Source: Paenibacillus dendritiformis
Lineage (GTDB): Bacteria > Bacillota > Bacilli > Paenibacillales > Paenibacillaceae
Direction: 5' to 3'
Length of the DNA stretch: 64,000 nt
Assembly: GCF_945605565.1 (NCBI RefSeq)
Contig: NZ_OX216966.1
Span: 2,057,501-2,121,500, forward strand
Position numbers and translations under genes: made by a program. This document shows, in pieces, positions 53,826-62,113 of the stretch; the stretch's first letter is position 1; the number at the start of each line of letters is the position of its first letter. The notes under the pieces were generated by a model. The model worked only from the letters and a program-made list of their open reading frames with translations, searched no databases and was not told where the DNA came from.

Positions 53826-54988
53826 GCTGGCAAATGCTTACAGACGGGAATGTGGTGACGATATTGCTTGGCGTCATCGTGCTTCTCTCGGTGCTGCTAG
53901 GGGTGAGGAGAGGGGCTTCCGGCTCCGCTCGTCACCTTTTGTCATTTGTGTTGGATACCGCGGCCGTCGTCGTCTCTGCGCTGGCTTCCTATTGGATAGC
54001 GATGACGCTGTCTCCGCTTGTGCAGCGCCAGATGGTCGAATGGAGCATCGCGATTCCGGCGCGGGAGCTGTCGTGGTGGGAGCAGATCGGCTATACGCTG
54101 GTGACCGGGATTCGCGACTTCCCGCTGCTTCGCTTCGCCGTGCTGTTCGCGTTGATATATATGATTATCCGCTGGATAGCCGGCTGGGCGCTAAGCGCTC
54201 TGGTTCCGGCCGCTGGCAGGGAACGGGCTGAGCTTCCGCAGGGTGCGGCGTCGGCCGGACCGTTGAAGACGCTGGGGAATTGGATCGCCGGCGCGGTGCT
54301 GGGCGGCATCATCGGCATGGCGCGGGCGCTGCTCGTCATCCTTGTGCTGTTCGCTTATGTGACGTGGCAGCCGGATACGAAGGCGAGCGCGGTCATCCGC
54401 GATTCGGAAGCATACCGGCTGGCAGCCCAACAGTTGATCGAACCGGTCGCCGGCGATTTTATCTCGTCCCAATGGCCGGTATTTACTTCCCAGGTCGCCG
54501 AAGAGCTTACATCGCTCATGCAGCGTAAATATGAAGTCGTCGATTCCCATATTCCCGATGACATCGAACAGGCTGCCGTGGACATTACGGCCGGCGCACG
54601 CTCGGATGAAGAGAAGGCGCGCAAGCTGTACGACTGGATCGGAAGCCGCGTTCAGTATGACTGGGACAAGGCGAAGCAGTATGAGACGAAGCGGGTGTGG
54701 AAAGAGCAGACTCCGCAGGATACGTTCGCATCCAAGCAGGGCGTCTGCATCGATTACGCCCGTCTCTATGCGGTCATGGCCCGGGCGGCAGATTTGAAGG
54801 TGAAGGTCGTGACCGGTCTCGGCTATGACGGTCAGGGCGGGTATGGCCCTCATGCCTGGAACGAGGTCTGGCTCTCGGAAGAAGAGCGCTGGATTCCGCT
54901 AGATGCCACCTGGGCGAGCTCGGGCGATTGGTTCAATCCGCCGGAATTCGCCAAGACGCATGTGGCGGACAAGATCGCGGGGAGTTAA
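53822..54988 (+). CDS. CvpA-like membrane domain fused to a transglutaminase-like domain
   Basis: 388-residue protein. The N-terminal half (about 1-185) has four hydrophobic segments (about 10-28, 40-62, 103-124 and 153-182) and resembles CvpA-type membrane domains. The C-terminal half (about 255-388) is a transglutaminase-like domain with the full triad: Cys309 in GVCIDYARLYAVMARAA, His344 in PHAWNEVW and Asp361 in IPLDATW. Such domains act as extracytoplasmic proteases or cross-linking enzymes on wall or surface proteins. It overlaps the preceding membrane-protein gene and lies 88 bases before the first PBP gene. Confidence 0.87.
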   Translation: MSWQMLTDGNVVTILLGVIVLLSVLLGVRRGASGSARHLLSFVLDTAAVVVSALASYWIAMTLSPLVQRQMVEWSIAIPARELSWWEQIGYTLVTGIRDFPLLRFAVLFALIYMIIRWIAGWALSALVPAAGRERAELPQGAASAGPLKTLGNWIAGAVLGGIIGMARALLVILVLFAYVTWQPDTKASAVIRDSEAYRLAAQQLIEPVAGDFISSQWPVFTSQVAEELTSLMQRKYEVVDSHIPDDIEQAAVDITAGARSDEEKARKLYDWIGSRVQYDWDKAKQYETKRVWKEQTPQDTFASKQGVCIDYARLYAVMARAADLKVKVVTGLGYDGQGGYGPHAWNEVWLSEEERWIPLDATWASSGDWFNPPEFAKTHVADKIAGS

Positions 54989-55004
54989 TCCACGATTTAG
55001 GCCT

Positions 55005-55034
55005 TTGAAGGGGGATTCCTATCTATGCTAAAAT
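55005..55034 (+). promoter_or_regulatory. Sigma-A promoter of the first PBP gene
   Basis: TTGAAG (55005-55010), 18 bases, TGC-TAAAAT (55029-55034). Confidence 0.65.
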
Positions 55035-55076
55035 GGTTGGGAAGCAAGTTACAGCGGGAGAAAGGTTGATAGAGCA

Positions 55077-57185
55077 GTGAACCACCCTCATCATGATCCG
55101 GAAAAGCGTGAAGTCATCAACCGGCGTAATTTTTCGCATCGGCTGAATTTATTCTTTTTTGTTACGTTTGCCGTGTTTTCCGTACTTATCGTCCGGTTAG
55201 CGATATTGCAGTTCGTGGAAGGCCCGAGCCTGAAGGAGAAGGAAGCGCAGCTCGGCTATAAGGAGACGCCAATTCCTCCGCTTCGGGGCTCGATTTATGA
55301 TGCCTCCGGAGAGCAGGTCGCCTATTCGAACTCGACCCAGTCCTTATATTTCAATATTGAGAAAAATTACGGAGATCCGAAGAAGGCGGAGCTGACCGAC
55401 ACACAGAAGAAAAATCGGGAAGAGGCGAAGCTCTTGGCCCAGCGGTTGGCCGACGTGTTCAAGGAGTACGGCGATCCCGAGGACAAGCCGCTGACCGCCG
55501 ACGCCATCTACAACGATCTGATGGATCTGTCGGCGCGCGTCAATTTTACGTATACGCCGCGCATTATCAAGACCGGCCTGACCCAGAAGGAAGTAGCTTA
55601 CTTCCTGGAGCATAAGCCGGAGTTCCCGGGCATTGATATCGTCGAGGACAGCGTGCGCCACTACGATCCGATGGCGGTGCAGACGGTCGGGTATTTGAAA
55701 AAGTTCAAGGGCGTGCGCGACAATCCGGGGTATTATAACGATATTTATAATAATCGCGCCACGACGCCGTCCGAGAAGCAATATCTCGACTACGAGGATG
55801 TCGGCTTCGACGGCATCGAGCTGATGTACCAGGAAGAGCTGCGGGGGTTGAACGGGGTCAAGAAGTTCCCTGTCAATGTGGCGAATCGCATCATCGGACC
55901 GATGGAGCTGACGAAGCCGCAGCGCGGCAACGATATCCATCTGACGATTCATCGCCATGTCCAAAAGGCGACCGAGGAAGCGATCATGCAGACGCTGGAG
56001 CGGATCAGGAACTCTTCGAACCGCTCGGAGCGGGCGCCGTATGCACGCACCGGCTATGCGGTTGCGATGGAGGTCGATACCGGGAATATCGTCGCGATGG
56101 CGAGCATGCCGGATTACAATCCGAACGTATGGCGGAACGGGTCGATCACTCCGGAGGATTATGACCAATACCAATACTATCTGATGAACGGAGCGATCCG
56201 CGATGTCCCGGCGCCCTATGAGGACGACAAAGAGCGGATGAAGCATCCGGGCTCCGTCGTCTACCTCGGATCGACGATGAAGCCGTTGTCGGTGCTGATC
56301 GGCCTCCAGGAGAAGCTGTTCGCTCTAGGCGAGACCTATTACGACGGCGGATACGCCCAGTTCGGACGGGTCGGCTTCGAGACCAAGGTGTGGAACTCGG
56401 GCAATGTCGGCTACGGACGCATCGGAGCTTCGCGCGCATTGGAAGTGTCCTCCAACGCCTTCATGGTCGATATGATCGGGAAGCGGCTCTATTCCATGCC
56501 GGCGGTCAACGGGCGCAACGGGCTGAAGGTATGGGATGAGTATATGGAAGCCTTCGGGCTTGGCGTGCCAACCGGAAGCGGCCTGCCGCGCGAGCAGGCG
56601 GGAGCCAAGGATTATCTGCACGAGGCCGAGCGCAATAACGCACAATCCGCGCTCGTCTATGCCTCCTTCGGCCAGCAGGGGAAATATACGACCTTGCAGC
56701 TCGCCCAATTTGCCGCCACGTTAGCGAACCGGGGCACGCGCATCAAGCCGCAGCTGGTAAGCAAGATTACCGACGGCAACGGCCAAGTCGTGAAGACCTT
56801 CGGCCGCGAAGAGCTCAACAAGACGGAGATCGACGATGCCTACTGGAATGTCGTCGAGGACGGCATGCTGAAGGTTAATGTTCACGGCTTTGAGGGCTTC
56901 CCGTACTCGTTCTACCGCAAGACGGGTACGTCGCAGATGGACGTATCCGGGGGACGGGTGGACAACGCGGTGTTCATCGCTTATGCGCCGGCGGATAAGC
57001 CGAAGCTGGCCGTCGCCGTCGTCGTGCCGGAGGGCGGCTTCGGGTCGTACGGTGCCGCGCCGATTGCGCGGGCGATGTTCGACGCGTATGATGAGGTGTA
57101 CGGCTTGACCGGCACGCCGAAGAAGAAGCCGGATGAGCTGAAGGATGAGCAGGCGGATACGTCTGCCGGGCAAGGTACGGAATAA
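55077..57185 (+). CDS. Class B penicillin-binding protein (PBP2 type), copy 1
   Basis: 702-residue peptidoglycan transpeptidase. One N-terminal membrane anchor (about 22-47) is followed by a dimerisation/pedestal region (about 60-280) and the transpeptidase domain with STMK (399-402, Ser399 acylated by substrate or beta-lactam), SSN (459-461) and KTGT (616-619). The family equals PbpA/PbpH of Bacillus, enzymes of lateral wall elongation. GTG start with AAAGG 11 bases upstream, the same spacing as in the second copy. A close paralogue follows at 57369. Confidence 0.93.
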   Translation: MNHPHHDPEKREVINRRNFSHRLNLFFFVTFAVFSVLIVRLAILQFVEGPSLKEKEAQLGYKETPIPPLRGSIYDASGEQVAYSNSTQSLYFNIEKNYGDPKKAELTDTQKKNREEAKLLAQRLADVFKEYGDPEDKPLTADAIYNDLMDLSARVNFTYTPRIIKTGLTQKEVAYFLEHKPEFPGIDIVEDSVRHYDPMAVQTVGYLKKFKGVRDNPGYYNDIYNNRATTPSEKQYLDYEDVGFDGIELMYQEELRGLNGVKKFPVNVANRIIGPMELTKPQRGNDIHLTIHRHVQKATEEAIMQTLERIRNSSNRSERAPYARTGYAVAMEVDTGNIVAMASMPDYNPNVWRNGSITPEDYDQYQYYLMNGAIRDVPAPYEDDKERMKHPGSVVYLGSTMKPLSVLIGLQEKLFALGETYYDGGYAQFGRVGFETKVWNSGNVGYGRIGASRALEVSSNAFMVDMIGKRLYSMPAVNGRNGLKVWDEYMEAFGLGVPTGSGLPREQAGAKDYLHEAERNNAQSALVYASFGQQGKYTTLQLAQFAATLANRGTRIKPQLVSKITDGNGQVVKTFGREELNKTEIDDAYWNVVEDGMLKVNVHGFEGFPYSFYRKTGTSQMDVSGGRVDNAVFIAYAPADKPKLAVAVVVPEGGFGSYGAAPIARAMFDAYDEVYGLTGTPKKKPDELKDEQADTSAGQGTE

Positions 57186-57204
57186 TTGCATAGTCACGAT
57201 ACGA

Positions 57205-57268
57205 GACGCTGATGCGTTCGCATAAGCGGTTTGCCCGATGGGGGGAACGCTGCGAACGGTCAGCGTCT
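57205..57268 (+). terminator. Terminator between the two PBP genes
   Basis: GACGCTGA / TCAGCGTC outer stem with an additional inner GCGTTCGCA-type pairing, followed by TTTT. Confidence 0.7.
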
Positions 57269-57293
57269 TTTGATGTTCCTTCAGTTCGGGTCT

Positions 57294-57324
57294 TTGACAT
57301 CAAGTAATACATATGTGGTAAAAT
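57294..57324 (+). promoter_or_regulatory. Possible promoter of the second PBP gene
   Basis: TTGACA (57294-57299) and TGG-TAAAAT (57319-57324), with a 19-base spacer that is longer than usual; the extended -10 may compensate. It gives the second copy its own expression. Confidence 0.5.
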
Positions 57325-57368
57325 AATGTATCGAGACAAATTCATGGGCAGAAAGGATGATCGGACCA

Positions 57369-59468
57369 GTGATTCATCCCCATGATGATCCGGAGAAGCG
57401 GGAGCTGGTGAACCGCCGCAAATTTTCATTCCGCTTGAATATTTTCTTTTTTCTGACGTTTGCCATTTTCAGCGTGCTTATTGTCCGGCTGGCGATCCTG
57501 CAGTTCGTGGAAGGCCCGAGCCTCAAGAAGCAGGAATACGAGCTCAGCTATAAGGCGGCTCCGATCGCGCCGCTTCGCGGAACGATTTTTGACGCGTCAG
57601 GCCAACCGATCGCGTATTCCACATCGACGCAGTCGTTGTACTTCAATATTGAGAAAAATTATGGCGATCCGTCCAGCGGGAAGCTGACGAAGGCGCAGCA
57701 GGAGAACCGGGCCGAGGCTTATGGATTGGCGAAGCGCCTGGCCGAGACGTTCCAACGGTATGGCGAACCGGAGGAGAAGACATTGACGGCCAACCGCATC
57801 TACCATGTGCTGATGGACTTGTCCTCCCGGGTCAATTATTCGTATACGCCCCGCATTATCAAGACCGGCTTGACCCGGCAGGAGGTGGCTTATTTTCTCG
57901 AACATAAGCCGGAGTTCCCGGGCATCGATATTGTGGAGGACAGCGTGCGCAATTACAACCCGATGGCCGTGCAGACGGTCGGTTATCTGAAGAAGTTCAA
58001 GGGCGTGCGCGCGGAGCCGGGCTTCTATCAAGACCTGTTCGACAACCGGAACAAGCTGCCGCAGGAGAAGCTGTATCTGGATTATGAGGATGTCGGCTTC
58101 GACGGCATCGAACGGATGTATCAGGAAGAGCTTCGGGGGCTGAACGGAGTGAAGAAGTTCCCCGTCAATGTGGCCAACCGGGTCATCGGGCCGATGGAAG
58201 TGACGAAGCCGCAGCGCGGCAATGACATTCATCTGACGATCCACCGGGATATTCAAAAAGCGACCGAAGAGGCGATTATGCGGACGTTGGAGAAAATCCG
58301 CAATTCGACCAACCGCTCGGAGCGTGCGCCGAACGCCCGCACCGGCTTCGCGGTCGCGATGGAAGTCGAGACGGGCCATGTCGTATCCATCGCCAGCATG
58401 CCGGATTATAATCCGGATGTATGGAAGAACGGCTCGATCAGTCCCGAGAACTATAAAAAATATCAATATTATTTGTTGAATGGGGCGATCCGGGACGTGC
58501 CGGCTCCCTACGAGGACAATGACGAGCGCATGAAGCATCCTGGCTCGGTCGTCTATCTCGGCTCGACGATGAAGCCGTTGACCGTCTTGATTGGTCTCCA
58601 GGAGAAGCTGTTCTCGCCTGGCGAGACCTATCCCGACTACGGGTATGCCGAGATCGGGCGCGCCGGGTCAGTCCGGCGGATCTGGAATTCGGGCAATGCG
58701 TCCTTCGGACCCATCAGGGCATCGAGGGCCCTGCAAGTGTCGTCGAACTCCTTCATGATCGACATGATCGGCAAGCGGCTCTACAGCCTGCCGACCGTCA
58801 ATGGCAGGAACGGCCTCACGATCTGGGATGAGTACATGGAGGCGTTCGGTCTCGGCGTGCTGACGGGCAGCGGCCTGCCGCTTGAGCAGCCGGGGAGGAA
58901 GGATTACCTCATTGACGCCGAACAGAACAGCGCCCAATCCGCGCTTGCCGGAGCATCCTTCGGACAGATGGGCAAATATACGACGCTGCAGTTGGCCCAG
59001 TACGCCGCGACGCTGGCGAACCGCGGCGAGCGGATTAAGCCCCAGCTCGTCAGCAAGATTACCGATGGGAACGGACAGGTAATCCGGACCTTCGGCCGTG
59101 AAGTGCTGAATCAGACGAAGATTGAGGATGAATACTGGCGCATTGTCGAGGATGGCATGTCCAAAGTGACTGCGCATGGTTTTGACGGCTTCCCGTATCC
59201 TTATTACCGGAAGACGGGCACCTCGCAGCAGCAAGGGGTGAACGGAGAAATGCTCGACAACGCGGTGTTCATCGCTTATGCGCCGCAGGATAAGCCGAAG
59301 CTCGCCGTAGCGGTCGTCGTTCCGGAGGGAGGATTCGGCGCCTACGGAGCCGCTCCGATCGGGCGGGCTATCTTCGATGCCTATGACGAGGTCTATGGCC
59401 TGACAGGCAAGCCGAAGAAGAAGGCGAAGGAGCCGGCGGACAGCTCCGGCGGGCAGGACGCGGAATAA
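57369..59468 (+). CDS. Class B penicillin-binding protein (PBP2 type), copy 2
   Basis: 699-residue tandem paralogue of the product of 55077-57185. Most residues are identical, including the membrane anchor (FSVLIVRLAILQFVEGPSLK), the STMK motif, SSN (VSSNSFMIDM) and KTGT. Differences cluster in the linker around the GDPSSGKLTKAQQ segment, in the tail and next to the KTG loop (TSQQQGVNGEMLD). GTG 57369 is taken as start since it aligns with the start of copy 1; an ATG 12 bases upstream overlaps the ribosome site. It ends about 100 bases before an SGNH hydrolase gene. Confidence 0.93.
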   Translation: MIHPHDDPEKRELVNRRKFSFRLNIFFFLTFAIFSVLIVRLAILQFVEGPSLKKQEYELSYKAAPIAPLRGTIFDASGQPIAYSTSTQSLYFNIEKNYGDPSSGKLTKAQQENRAEAYGLAKRLAETFQRYGEPEEKTLTANRIYHVLMDLSSRVNYSYTPRIIKTGLTRQEVAYFLEHKPEFPGIDIVEDSVRNYNPMAVQTVGYLKKFKGVRAEPGFYQDLFDNRNKLPQEKLYLDYEDVGFDGIERMYQEELRGLNGVKKFPVNVANRVIGPMEVTKPQRGNDIHLTIHRDIQKATEEAIMRTLEKIRNSTNRSERAPNARTGFAVAMEVETGHVVSIASMPDYNPDVWKNGSISPENYKKYQYYLLNGAIRDVPAPYEDNDERMKHPGSVVYLGSTMKPLTVLIGLQEKLFSPGETYPDYGYAEIGRAGSVRRIWNSGNASFGPIRASRALQVSSNSFMIDMIGKRLYSLPTVNGRNGLTIWDEYMEAFGLGVLTGSGLPLEQPGRKDYLIDAEQNSAQSALAGASFGQMGKYTTLQLAQYAATLANRGERIKPQLVSKITDGNGQVIRTFGREVLNQTKIEDEYWRIVEDGMSKVTAHGFDGFPYPYYRKTGTSQQQGVNGEMLDNAVFIAYAPQDKPKLAVAVVVPEGGFGAYGAAPIGRAIFDAYDEVYGLTGKPKKKAKEPADSSGGQDAE

Positions 59469-59565
59469 TGGCAGAGCGGAAGCGAAGACGCGGATCGTTC
59501 GCTCAAGGACAAAGCCCGCGAGGGCGAGCCCAAGTCAACGCTCCGCTGGGAAAAGGATGGTCATC

Positions 59566-60219
59566 ATGCGGCTTATCGGATTGGGAGACAGTGTTACGGC
59601 AGGTGTTTTTCTGCGGCCGGAGGATACGTTTCTATACTTATTGGGGCAGGGCTATCGAATGGATATCGTGAACGCAGGCGTTCCCGGCAATACGAGCGCG
59701 CAAGGGCTGGGGCGCATGAAGGAGGACGTGCTGGCACGGAGTCCTGATGTATGCACCGTATTATTCGGGATGAATGATCATGTCGCGGTTGGGCCGAACC
59801 GCCCGACGGTTCCTGTTAACGAATTCCGAAGCAATCTAGAGCGGATCGTGCAAGCGCTGAGCTCGAACCGCTGTGTTCCGATTCTGTGCACGGTTCATTC
59901 CATCATCGAGGGAACGGATGCATCCTATTACTACCACAGGCATCCGCAGGCGTGGTACGAATCGCCCTCGGGAGCGCAGGCCTGGATCGACCAATATAAT
60001 GAGGCGGTGCGGCAGGTAGCGATCAAGACGAATACGCGACTTGCGGATGCAGCCGCACGGTGGGAGTGCGAGCTGCACTCTGGCACGCGGCTGGCTGATC
60101 TGTTGCGTACGAAGGAGAATAGCGGGGAAGACGACGGCACCCATCCGACGGCATGGGGACACCGGATCTATGCCGATTGCATCGCGGATCACCTCGCAGA
60201 ACTATTGAAGCTTAAATGA
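59566..60219 (+). CDS. SGNH/GDSL-family hydrolase
   Basis: 217-residue esterase-fold protein without signal peptide. Block I GLGDSVTAG gives nucleophile Ser9, block II is NAGVPGNTS, block III GMND gives Asn70, and block V DGTHPTAWGH gives the Asp-His pair. The substrate is unknown; family members deacylate lipids, sugars or cell-wall components. ATG 59566 follows AAAAGGATGG; an ATG 9 bases upstream touches that site. It probably reads through from the second PBP gene, as no terminator lies between. Confidence 0.88.
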   Translation: MRLIGLGDSVTAGVFLRPEDTFLYLLGQGYRMDIVNAGVPGNTSAQGLGRMKEDVLARSPDVCTVLFGMNDHVAVGPNRPTVPVNEFRSNLERIVQALSSNRCVPILCTVHSIIEGTDASYYYHRHPQAWYESPSGAQAWIDQYNEAVRQVAIKTNTRLADAAARWECELHSGTRLADLLRTKENSGEDDGTHPTAWGHRIYADCIADHLAELLKLK

Positions 60220-60444
60220 TCCAGTACGGAGACGATAAATTGTGAAACGAGCAAGACCGGGCGTGCGGGATAACCGTCATGTGAGTCACCTGCCAGGGGT
60301 GGTCCGCATACGATATCTCAACGCCCTTGCTTTTTTGCAACCTAAAAGTTGCCTCTATCCAATAGAGTTGGCCCCGTTAAAAAATGGGCGAGTCAGGAAG
60401 GAACCTCAGCTTGCATATGTGCGAATAAAGGAGTGTTGGCAGCG

Positions 60445-60633
60445 ATGAAGCCAAAGCAGTCGAAATGGAACTCGGCGTTTAAGCGGTTCATTATGACCCT
60501 CCTGTTCCTGAGCGCCGTCATCGGATTGTCCGCCTGAAGCGGATTCGAAGCTCACCTATACAGGCCGGATGCAGCCGCGGCAGCGATTATCCCTGTGGCG
60601 AAGGCTCATGGCAGCGAAATCGGAGGACGATAG
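60445..60633 (+). pseudogene. Lipoprotein gene with a stop at the lipobox cysteine
   Basis: AAAGGAG precedes an ATG opening MKPKQSKWNSAFKRFIMTLL, then FLSAVIGLSA and a TGA at 60535-60537. The signal peptide ends in GLSA exactly where a lipobox needs Cys; TGC to TGA would explain the break. Reading continues open for 31 more codons (SGFEAHLYRPDAAAAAIIPV and on) to TAG at 60631. It could also be a functional 30-residue peptide. No gene is seen in 60220-60444 or 60634-60807. Confidence 0.45.
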
Positions 60634-60807
60634 GCGGTTCTTGACCGGGCAGCTTAGGAAGCAGGGCAGGCATATGCGCTGCTTCCGCGATAGCGTTAGA
60701 CTGATGAGCGCTGAAGATCTAGGCAGTAAGTCTTTGTTGCTGATGCTGTGTTATGGTACAATGGCGTTATGTGTTTTGGCGTGTTTTTTTGAGGAGTGGA
60801 TACGAAC

Positions 60808-61545
60808 ATGACTAAATATCGATTGTTAGCTCTTGATATGGACGGCACGCTGCTGACTGACGATCACCGCATCAGCAAAAAGACCGGAGAGGCGATACGG
60901 GACGCGCGCGAAGCGGGCATCACGGTCATCCTGTCTACGGGACGCGCGTTCGAAAATGCGGTGCCCTACGCGGAGGAATTGGGTCTCGATTCCCCAATGG
61001 TCACTGTGAACGGCAGCGAAGTATGGAAGAAGCCGCATCAGATTTATATCCGCCATTTGCTGGATCGCGAGGCGGTGAAGCGTCTGGTGGCCTTGTCGGA
61101 ATCGCATGACACCTGGTTCTGGGCTTATTCCACGAAGCGGCAATATAATCGGGAAAATTGGAATGCCGATATCGACAGCGAGGATTGGCTGAAGTTCGGT
61201 TATTTCAATGAGGACAAGGATGTGCTCGGCTCGCTTTGGAAGGAGCTGCGCGTCTTAGGCGGTCTCGAGCTGTCGAATTCCTCGCCTGATAATATCGAAA
61301 TCAATCCATTCGGAATTCATAAAGCATCCGGTCTGCGGACGGTATGCGATCTGATCGGATGCACGATGTCCCAGACCGTCTCCATCGGCGACAGCCTGAA
61401 TGATCTGGCCGCCATTCAGGCGTCGGGCCTTGGGATTGCGATGGGGAATGCCCAGGATGATGTGAAGCGGGCGGCGGATGCCGTCGTGCGATCCAATAAT
61501 GAGGACGGCATTGCCCAAGCCATTTGGGAGTATGTGCTGAAGTAA
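60808..61545 (+). CDS. HAD-superfamily phosphatase, Cof type
   Basis: 245-residue Cof/HAD-IIB hydrolase. Motif I LDMDGTLLT (about 8-16) holds the nucleophile Asp, motif II Ser is in ILSTGRA, and motif IV SIGDSLNDLAAI lies near residue 198. Cap type C2B sits between. These enzymes dephosphorylate sugar phosphates, flavin or pyridoxal phosphates; the substrate cannot be told. ATG 60808 has GAGGAG 11 bases upstream; GTG 60796 is possible. It is followed by the DUF456 gene after 24 bases, likely the same transcript. Confidence 0.92.
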   Translation: MTKYRLLALDMDGTLLTDDHRISKKTGEAIRDAREAGITVILSTGRAFENAVPYAEELGLDSPMVTVNGSEVWKKPHQIYIRHLLDREAVKRLVALSESHDTWFWAYSTKRQYNRENWNADIDSEDWLKFGYFNEDKDVLGSLWKELRVLGGLELSNSSPDNIEINPFGIHKASGLRTVCDLIGCTMSQTVSIGDSLNDLAAIQASGLGIAMGNAQDDVKRAADAVVRSNNEDGIAQAIWEYVLK

Positions 61546-61569
61546 GTCTGAACGAGGAGGGCCCTATTG

Positions 61570-62055
61570 ATGACCTTCTTAGGCTGGTTATGTGTACTCG
61601 TATTATTCGCGGTCGGGATGGCCGGCGCGATTTATCCCATTTTGCCGGGCGCGCTCGCCATTTACGCCGCATTCTTCGTGTACGGGCTGTTTTTTGGATT
61701 CGGGTCCTTCGGATTCTGGTTCTGGTCGATACAGACACTGATTGTGGTCATCCTGTTCGTCGCTGATTATGTCGTCAATGCATGGGGCGTCAAGCGCTAT
61801 GGCGGTTCGAGAGCCTCGGTAGTCGGCAGCACGATCGGCATTATTATCGGCCCTTTTCTCATTCCGGCGTTCGGTCTTGTCCTTGGACCGTTCCTCGGCG
61901 CTTTTCTTGGCGAGATTTTTACGGGAGCCGATGTGGAAAAGGCGATGAAATCGTCCTGGGGCGCGGTCGTTGGGCTGTTCTCCAGCATAGCCGTAAAAAT
62001 TGTTCTTCAGATCGTGATGATCGTCCTGTTCTTCACGTGGGTGTTCATGTTCTAA
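61570..62055 (+). CDS. DUF456-family membrane protein
   Basis: 161-residue protein with about four to five hydrophobic, Gly-rich segments. The motif DYVVNAWGVKRYGGSRASVV and the long GxxxGP-rich stretch GIIIGPFLIPAFGLVLGPFLGAF identify DUF456, function unknown. AGGAGGGCC precedes ATG 61570; a TTG three bases earlier is also open. It lies between the HAD phosphatase and flippase genes in one direction. Confidence 0.87.
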   Translation: MTFLGWLCVLVLFAVGMAGAIYPILPGALAIYAAFFVYGLFFGFGSFGFWFWSIQTLIVVILFVADYVVNAWGVKRYGGSRASVVGSTIGIIIGPFLIPAFGLVLGPFLGAFLGEIFTGADVEKAMKSSWGAVVGLFSSIAVKIVLQIVMIVLFFTWVFMF

Positions 62056-62113
62056 TTGAAAACGGTGCATAGCAGCACCCGGTGAAGACGGCATACAGAA
62101 AGAAGGGAAACGT

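Noticed and set aside
59468..59671. Short Arg-rich ORF starting in the stop codon of the second PBP gene
   Set aside because: It overlaps the SGNH hydrolase gene in another frame and has no protein-like features.
60240..60444. Region with GTCAGGAAGGAACC resembling the apical loop of signal recognition particle RNA
   Set aside because: Only a few bases match and the surrounding sequence cannot form the SRP helix 8 or the long stem; no riboswitch class fits either.
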